DNA of 64,000 nt from Stropharia rugosoannulata (lineage: Eukaryota; Basidiomycota; Agaricomycetes; Agaricales; Strophariaceae), in the NCBI GenBank assembly GCA_028532985.1, contig JANCIK010000001.1:4340001-4404000 (forward strand). Direction: 5' to 3'. Positions 56,851 to 64,000 of the stretch are shown in pieces. The notes beneath the pieces are model-generated. The model saw only the letters and a list, made by a program, of their open reading frames with translations. It did not search any database and had not been told where the DNA came from. The first letter of the stretch is position 1, and each line of letters starts with the position of its first letter. The position numbers were made by a program, and so were the translations under genes.

Positions 56851-57911
56851 TTTTCGATGGGGAGGTACTCACCTCAGCTTTACTTAGCCATTTTATAGTC
56901 GGTGAAGGCGCGCCCATAAGCGCTTCAGCATGTTATCATCTACACATCAAACTGCGAAGTAACCGCGAAGAAACAACGGAAAACAAGAAAGTGATATTGT
57001 CCTGATGTTAGCTGATGTTTCATCAGTGCATGTTGGCGTACGTTCATACATTCCAGTTCATTCTAGAGGAGCCAAGGACTAGCCAAGGATGGCGTTTGTT
57101 CTTTGTTCAATGAGGACCGGAGGAGAATCTAAGGGAATGTCCGAGTGTTGAAATACAATACGGCGTACGAAAGCCGCATCTACTCGTATGTATATGGCCT
57201 GGCAAAAATCACCAAGATCGGTACAAAGTATGTATGGTTAAGTCCGTTTAATGTCTGATTGGTTGGGCATTCCCGCATGATATAGCGACGCTACAAGGTC
57301 ATGTAGTGTGCGTTTGGGGGTTACGGTTGTATGATGGGTCCTGACATAAAAACATGCCTACTACTGCTGATGTAAATGAACCATTCAAGGTCAATCAGGA
57401 GTCTGTGGCGTAGTCAGGCATAGTAGGTGAGGATCAGATAACTCGGAAAGAAATAGGTGTCTGTGGCGCAGCCGCTCAACTTGGTTCCGTTGGAAGAGAA
57501 GCAGTAAAAAGTCACTGTAGCGTAAGTATAATATCTGCAGTGTTTATAGCTGAGAAGCTTACGTTGTAAGTATGACTCTCTGGAATCTGTATATAGCGTC
57601 TTTCCCATGATTAATCAGCCATGACATGAACGGTGCGACGAAGGCATCATCGACATTAGGAAGATAAGCTTCTATTTACCAAATTCAATCACATTTCCTC
57701 CCATTAAGTCAATTGTACAAGTTTCTGACTTTATGCGCATACCTGATGTCTTCCTGCTGGTAGACTTCCGCAGTAAAAATTCAAATCCTTTGGCCTAAAA
57801 TCCCACTTCGCATATGGGAGTTCTGAGTTGAAGGTTCAAGGTGCCTAGAATATATATAAAAGAGAACTTGGAGTTAGTCCCAGCATTTCTGTGCTATACA
57901 GCTCATTCACC
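56851..57911. other. Intergenic, divergent promoter region
   Basis: No supported gene. A 64-codon minus-strand frame (57608-57414) has no recognised motif. It includes the SDR A TATA box. Confidence 0.45.
57853..57860 (+). promoter_or_regulatory. TATA box of SDR A
   Basis: TATATAAA about 52 bases upstream of the ATG. Confidence 0.6.
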
Positions 57912-58973
57912 ATGACTTCAGCTACCGGGACTGTATATCTTGTGACGGGCGCTACTCGCGGTATCGGTAGGTCCTCCTGTTTGAGTAACCGTTTGACTTA
58001 TGGGTGATTCTATGCGTATGCAGGCTTCGGCCTGGTAGAGCATATCCTAGAGAAGCACCCCGATGCGTTTGTTTATGCAGGAGCAAGGGACCCGTCTAAA
58101 GCTACCGCTTTAAAAGATATCACTAAGAAGTACCCTGGGAGGGTGATGATTCTTAAATGTGTCTCCGCGGACCAAGAAGATGCTGATGAACTAGCCAAAG
58201 CGGTCAAGTCGCGTCACGGACGGGTCGACACAGTCATCGCAAATGCAGGTAGGCCTCCAAGATGGAGAAGTTTTGAATGTTTTTTGAAGATGTCTCGAAC
58301 AGGTTTCGCACACATGACCCACACGGCATCCACTACTCCGATCAAGTCATTCGAGGAGCACTTTGTGGTATGTAGAGCTTCATGGATCTTGTACGAGGGT
58401 GTAACTAAATTCCGAGTATAGGTCAACGCTCTGGGTCCAGTTGTATTGTTCCAGGCGTTGCACGACTTACTGAAAGCCAGCCCTCGTCCTCGATTCATCC
58501 CGATCAGTTCGGGAGCGGGGTCTATTGGAGGAATGGCGGGGATTCCAATGCGCATCGCTGCATATGGGTCAAGCAAAGCCGCTTTGAATCACATAACAAG
58601 GAAAATTCATTTTGAGAATGAGTGGTTAAGTAAGTGGTAAACAAGCATACGATAAGGCATTTAGGCTCACCTTTATACGTCTTTTCTCAGCCGCCTTCCC
58701 ACTGGCTCCTGGCCCTGTAGAGACAGATGCACGTTAGTTGCCACTGCCCGAAAAAGCTTATAACAATCGCCTTACTTACTTCAAACCGTCTTTACAGTTA
58801 ATGAACAGCGCAACAATGATGAATCGGGAGTCCTGAAGGCGATTCTTGAGAAACGTACGCTTTTGACTCCTCAACAAGCCGCGGTGTCTTTGATGAAGAT
58901 AATCGACGAGTCAGAAAGGGAGAAGGAAGGAGGAGAGTTTGTCAACATTGATGGAAGTAAAGTACCATGGTAA
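57912..58973 (+). CDS. Short-chain dehydrogenase/reductase, paralogue A
   Basis: Six exons (57912-57966, 58024-58248, 58303-58367, 58422-58629, 58691-58732, 58798-58973) join in phase to 256 residues. Classical SDR motifs are present: nucleotide-binding TGATRGIG at the exon 1/2 join, HGRVDTVIANAG, and active-site YGSSKAALN with an upstream catalytic Ser (PISSGAGS). The end is a conserved NIDGSKVPW. By family it is a Rossmann-fold NAD(P)-dependent oxidoreductase, cytosolic. This clade resembles C-factor/norsolorinic-acid-reductase-like fungal SDRs. Substrate unknown. It is the first of three tandem copies with matching exon phases. Confidence 0.92.
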
Positions 58974-59573
58974 ATTTGATCTTCAATGGTTTCATCCCTG
59001 TCGCGGATAGCGATAGTCATTATACAATTTTACTCGGAATATACCTGCTTGTCGAAAACGGATAGACATCTGGTCAATCTTTTATTATTATTCGCAGATG
59101 CAACAAGTGCCACACGCTTTTTACCCAAGTCGTAGCTTGCTTATCCTGTAGGTAGAATTCTCCAGGGAAGACTCCAGTCTGCAAATAGGCGCAGTTGCAG
59201 ACCATGATTGACCTGTCTGACTTTTCCATCAGTCTGACTACGCATGTTACATGCTGCAGGGACTATGGCGTCGTCCACCAGGTGACACGGCATTGTTACG
59301 AACTCCGTCCAAGTGCTTTAGCGCCTCACCTGCAGCCTGCCGACCGCATGCATCTAGATTCTCGACGCCCCGTCGTGCCATAAGTGCGGAGGGTTCTTCT
59401 GACCGAAGGTTACTTCTATCAAGCCGTTCAACGACGTGTCTGAGCGGCAGATTGGCAGAATAAGTGGCCCGTATGCCGGAGGAAGGTGGAGTCTAGCACG
59501 GTGAAGGCATAAAAAGGGCATCTTTGTCTGGAAGTAAATACATCTCACCTGTAGATTCAGTCCCTTGTTTACC
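58974..59573. other. Intergenic spacer between SDR A and B
   Basis: No gene. It holds the SDR B promoter. Confidence 0.5.
59509..59515 (+). promoter_or_regulatory. TATA-like element of SDR B
   Basis: ATAAAAA about 60 bases upstream of the ATG. Confidence 0.45.
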
Positions 59574-60617
59574 ATGCCTTCTCCTTCTACCATTTATCTC
59601 GTCACTGGAACCAACAAGGGTATAGGTATGCATGTCTAGATAGTATTGTATACAAGGTCGATTGACGTGGCCGTTGTACCCATAGGCCTTGCACTCGTAG
59701 AACATATCGCTGAGAAGCACCCGAGTGCATTCATTTATGCCGGTGCACGCGACCCCACCAACGCGTCTGATTTGCAGGCAGTAGTGGCCAAGTACCCCGG
59801 ACGATTTCTCACTGTGAAGTGCATCTCCGGAGACAAACAGGGAATGGAAAACATAGCCAAGGAGATCAAGACGCGTCATGGGCGAGTGGACACCGTAATT
59901 GCCAACGCAGGTGCGTTACGCAGCCGGAACCTGATGACCTAGACGCTAAGTGCGTGCTGGCCACAGCGTATGCAAATATGGAGCACACTGCAATCGAAAC
60001 GCCGGCATGGGAGTATGAACAACACTTTACAGTAAGGAACTCCTGCAGTGTCGGTCAAATGGAGAGACTGACAAAATCAGGTCAATGTCGTGGGCCCAGT
60101 CGTGCTCCTGAATGCTGTTGAAGATCTCTTGAAAGCCAGTGCACATCCTCGCTTTGTTCCCATTAGCACCTTAGGCGGGTCTATAGGCCATGAGAGAATA
60201 AGTATGCCAACTCGTAGCGCAGCCTACGGAACGAGCAAAGCAGCATTGAATTACCTCACTAGGAAGATCAACTTTGAGAATGAATGGCTCAGTGAGTACA
60301 TGCGAATATACTCTAGTAGATCATGCAACTTACATCGTCCTTAGCCGTCTTCCCTTTAGCACCTGGAGCAGTCACGACTCCTGGAAGTGAGTACATCGTG
60401 AACCGACCTTTGAGGAAGAGACCTAACGCCAATCTTCGCAGTGTTGGAAAACGTCGCTAAAGACAAAACCGGGCTCTTGGAGAGTTTGATTAAGCAATAT
60501 GTTCCCCAGACACCAAAACAGGGCGCTACGGCATTGATGAAGATTATTGACGAGTCTACGCGAGAGAAGAATGGGGGACTGTTCTATAACTTTGATGGGT
60601 CCACACTGCCTTGGTGA
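59574..60617 (+). CDS. Short-chain dehydrogenase/reductase, paralogue B
   Basis: Six exons (59574-59625, 59686-59910, 59967-60031, 60081-60291, 60345-60386, 60442-60617) join in phase to 256 residues. The cofactor motif is TGTNKGIG instead of TGATRGIG, with HGRVDTVIANAG, VNVVGPVVLLNAVEDLLKAS, catalytic S in PISTLGGS, YGTSKAALN, and the end FYNFDGSTLPW. All expected catalytic residues are there, so it looks active. Exons 2, 3, 5 and 6 have the same lengths as in paralogue A. The substrate loop around residues 95-115 (ANMEHTAIETPAWEYEQHF) differs most, suggesting a changed substrate. Confidence 0.92.
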
Positions 60618-61704
60618 GCTATAGAATATGACTTAATACACATTGCGGCACTGTAGATAAAGAGATGATATTTGGCATACGCACGCGTACAGATTAGAGA
60701 GATAATTTGACTTTATGGACGATCCCACTTCCCAGCGGACTGTATCAACCGGAGCTGTTTTGTTTAAACCAGATAGTAACGGGCGTAGCTCGCGTTCTTC
60801 AACACAAAATACCCCAACTAGGAATTGACTAGGAAGGAGCGACGCAGCAAGTTTGCATTGTAGCAACCTGCCAGTAGGGCGCTTCCAAGCTGCTTTAGCA
60901 CTTTGTTTCAAAGTTCAGATGGATGGGGAGGACCATATGAGGACTTGGACTTCAGAAGCAATCATTGAGGTCGTGAATTGAGGACAGATGAACGTTTGCG
61001 CACGTAAGCGTCGTAATGCAACCATAAAATATTGTCGGCCGGCTGCAAGCCGATGTTTGTAAAGGACGGCATGATGGCAATCCTACAAAGACAAGACTGC
61101 GGCATCTTGGCGGCATCTTGTCTGAGCTCCGCCCATTAATCATAATCCAACTTCAAGTGCCCATATGCAGAGGCTTTTGAGAGAGCAATTGGAAGTAGTC
61201 ACTACTGCTGATTAATCTGAATTAACTCATATCAAAAGCGCTGATAATACTAAGATTATCTCTGTCCCAAACTCAATTAAATTGGTTAAGATCAAGCTCA
61301 AGACTCCCTCAGTCATCTATACGTGTCGTAGATTTGACGCATATGTAGTGGTTAGTAATACATAAGGTACCTAAGCGGTGGGTGCTGATAAATCGGGTTG
61401 TCATATGGTGGAAAACCTCTCAGAGAGATTGAAGACATACACCTATTTCACCATTTATGGAGCTATGTATCAGGCCATATTTCACTTTACCCTCCTACAA
61501 AAGAGCAATTGGATTTGGATTGGACGTTCATCTCAGGGCTCTGTCTAAATATTAGTAATTAAAGAAAGCAACTACATTAGCACTATGTGTCAAGCGCTTT
61601 AGGGTCCAGGCAAGGATAACATATATAGGTGCTCATTTCCTTCTCGTTTTCTACCATCGATCACCTCTTTTCTCTTTTACAGAATTACTTTTGACTACTA
61701 GAGG
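60618..61704. other. Intergenic spacer between SDR B and C
   Basis: About 1.1 kb without a supported gene. It includes the TATA-like element of SDR C. Confidence 0.5.
61622..61627 (+). promoter_or_regulatory. TATA-like element of SDR C
   Basis: TATATA about 80 bases upstream of the ATG. Confidence 0.45.
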
Positions 61705-62764
61705 ATGCCTACTACCTCAATAACTACTGTTTATCTCGTCACTGGAGCTAACCGCGGAATTGGTATGTGCACATAATCACTATTGGCAATGACAATGCTA
61801 ATCTGAGCTATTTTAGGTCTAGGTCTGGTGGAATATATACTCGAGAATAATGACAACGCTTTCGTGTATGCAGGAGCCCGAGAGCCAGCCAAGGCAACAG
61901 TTTTAAATCAGCTCACAGGAAAGTACACCGGGAGACTTCATGTAGTCAAATGCGTCTCTGCAGACCCAGAAAGCAATACAAGCCTTGCGTGGGTGATTAA
62001 AGAGCGCCATGGGCGTGTTGACACTGTGATTGCAAATGCAGGTAAATGCTCCTTTACAAATACCCATACCGACTCTAAATTCTGTCAGCATTTGGTCTTA
62101 TGGAGCATACAGTTGCCAACACTTCCGTGAAGTCGTTCGAAGAACATTTTCATGCACGTTCTACACATAATCTTGCAGCTATTGACGCTCAGCTGATCAC
62201 AAATTTACTTCTAGGTCAATGCTATGGGACCCGTTGTCTTATTCCAGGCAGTTCTTGAGCTACTCAAAGCCAGCTCATCCCCACGGTTTATACCGATCAG
62301 TACGGGCGGCGCATCCTTAGGGAGCCCCTTAATAGAGCTGCCAATGCGTGCCGCTGCCTACGGATCTAGCAAGGCTGCACTTAACTACATCACTAGGAAG
62401 ATCCACTTTGAAAATGAATGGCTAGGCAAGTACAAGTCATTTCCAAATTTGCACCAGTGCGGGATATTGAAGTAATCGATTTTAGTCGCATTTCCGCTAG
62501 CACCAGGAGTGGTAGACACAGATGCTAGTAAGTGCCGTATAGATATGCACGAGCAATGACTACATTGATTTTATTTTATTAGTGAGAGCCACTATTGAAA
62601 TGGCCGACCCAGCCCTTGCCAAACAAATGATGGAGATGGATCAGTTTAAGCCTCTCACCCCTATTAAAGCTGCCGAGTTTCTTATCAATGCTATTGATAA
62701 CTCTACCAGAGCCAAAGACGGGGGTCGCTTTATTGATATTGACGGTTCCAACCTACCTTGGTAG
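61705..62764 (+). CDS. Short-chain dehydrogenase/reductase, paralogue C
   Basis: Six exons (61705-61762, 61817-62041, 62089-62153, 62215-62425, 62486-62527, 62583-62764) join in phase to 260 residues. Motifs are TGANRGIG, HGRVDTVIANAG, VNAMGPVVLFQAVLELLKAS, PISTGGAS and YGSSKAALNYITRK, ending DIDGSNLPW. Introns 3 (T|GCACGT) and 4 (G|GCAAGT) start with GC instead of GT at exactly the positions used by GT donors in A and B. The extra residues are at the N-terminus and in the C-terminal helix (MADPALAKQMMEMDQF). It appears functional if the GC donors splice. Confidence 0.9.
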
Positions 62765-63196
62765 TGAGTATTGTAGTTGTTACTATAAATAGTTTGAACG
62801 ATGTTACTATAATTAGCGTTCTTGCTATATTTAGTTGAACATATTTACTCGAACACCATAACAAGGCTATTGTCGCCAGCCGCAGGGCGCCTACTTATGG
62901 CTTATGCCCCTCGCAAAATTATGCAAGAAACCGAGAAAAAGAGGCCTTCGCATCAGGTACATGCTCTGCTTACTGCGGACAGGAAATATCTATGATTGGG
63001 TATGCTCCATGCGAGCAACCGGCGGTGCCCAGCTGTTTTGCACAGTGCGGTCGTCCCCTGCTATTTCCTCACAAACAGCATTCCACTGTATACAGAATGC
63101 AAAGAATTGGTGAGATAAGTAATATTATCTAGACATACAATGCCATAGATGAATGTAAAAGGTACCTAAATAATACAGCAAGTTGCTCATAAGCTA
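62765..63196. other. Intergenic, convergent gene ends
   Basis: No supported gene. The short frame at 62904-63113 has no motif. Confidence 0.5.
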
Positions 63197-64000
63197 TTAA
63201 CTAGATTTATTGGGGAGCCGGCGAGTGAATACGAGAGGAACTGTCTTGACGCCGAGTGCGAGACCAAGACTTGCATCAAGCACTCTTTTTCTCCATTGGT
63301 CGCGTGTCTCCGTTTCGCTGAGAAGGGGCTCGATTTTGTAGTCCTTAAGGATCATCGTGATGAACGCCACTGCCTCGGTTGTGGCAAACTTCCGTCCTAC
63401 GCATGTGCGAGGACCTTTATAAAAAGTCAGGAAGGGCAGGTGGCGAGAAGAAATTTTATGCTCACCCATGCTGAATGCAGGGAACATCTCGGATTCGTTT
63501 TCAATTTCGTACCACCGCGATGGTCGGTACTCCTCTGGGCTTTCGTAGTATCGGGGGTTATAATCTGGACATGACTATCGTCGGAGACTGTTGAGATGTA
63601 TCAATGCTTTACACTCACGAACTCCAACCATGTCGATGGCCACCTACACAAACAGAGGTTAGCTACTTCTACACACTCCAAATTATTCGGGAATGCAAAT
63701 AAACTTACATGGGTCCCTTTTGAAATAACAAGAGCATCGGATCCTTCTTCCGCTCTTGCCTTTGGAACATTTAGAATAGTATCTTCACATGCCTGCCTAA
63801 CCATCAAAAATCCGGAAGCTGAGCATGGAGTTAAGACGCAAGCTTTTGGCATTGCAAAATCCGGACGTACGGAATAGTCTCAGGGCTTCAAAGAATGCGC
63901 CAAGAACCTTGTTCAGCTTTGGATAGTCGTCGTATACCTGTCAGCATAATTAGTCAAGAACCTCAAGGATAAAGGATGTGGATACTGACTGGTTCCCCGT
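63197..64000 (-). CDS. Cytochrome P450, C-terminal part (runs off right edge)
   Basis: Exons 63990 to edge, 63937-63871, 63818-63709, 63643-63619, 63564-63466 and 63414-63197 join in phase. The K-helix E-x-x-R is in FFEALRLFP, the PERF-like EEYRPSRWYE follows, and the haem loop FSMGPRTCVGRKFA (F-x-x-G-x-R-x-C-x-G) has its Cys ligand about 70 residues before the stop. The haem loop is interrupted by a 51-bp intron (63465-63415) that happens to read open. A fungal microsomal monooxygenase. Its position next to three SDRs suggests, but does not prove, joint action. The N-terminal half and start lie beyond the window. It is a different gene from the P450 at 1-180. Confidence 0.93.

Noticed and set aside
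63415..63465. Read-through peptide inside the P450 haem loop (frame open)
   Set aside because: Splicing out these 51 bases restores the exact F-x-x-G-x-R-x-C-x-G signature, so it is an intron.

Overview
The window is nuclear DNA from a filamentous basidiomycete, most likely an Agaricomycete (mushroom or polypore). Genes are split by many 46-90 bp GT-AG introns, often with CTAAC-type branch points. The gene content fits: a NACHT NTPase, F-box genes, a Plavaka-type transposase, a DUF6698-type gene, fungal P450s and ICMT-like and Pho88 proteins. Nothing looks bacterial, organellar or viral. Gene models were built by hand by joining exons in phase. A total coding length divisible by three was the internal check. 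Family names come from recognised motifs, not from a database search.

Left part (1-27 kb): the 5' end of a P450, a small secreted-protein candidate, a C2H2 protein, a broken Pif1/Helitron-type helicase, a NACHT gene divergent from a PHO88 gene, a one-finger C2H2-like protein, a two-domain ABM-like protein and an F-box gene. A complete class II DAHP synthase (shikimate entry enzyme) follows. Its 15 exons cover 5.1 kb and include several unusually long introns. An ICMT-like methyltransferase follows it.

Middle (27-50 kb) is accessory and rearranged. It holds a 116-bp minisatellite, an intact DUF6698-like gene, pieces of eL38 (RPL38), beta-lactamase-like and importin-beta genes, and a large protein with a deaminase-like zinc signature. 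That gene is divergent from an SPT5-like KOW gene. Also here are a Plavaka transposase with one frameshift, a perfect 26-bp-arm palindrome, a roughly 1 kb GC-rich array of 146-147 bp units with nested dyads, an orphan gene with a duplicated first exon, and an alpha-kinase-like gene.

Right part (50-64 kb): a BTB/POZ gene, a second F-box gene, a DUF1772 (anthrone-oxygenase-like) membrane protein and a small secreted protein. Three tandem short-chain dehydrogenase paralogues share one exon architecture. The 3' end of a P450 runs off the edge. SDR x3, P450 and a nearby DUF1772 gene could be part of an oxidative biosynthetic cluster, but no backbone synthase is visible, so this is a hypothesis only.
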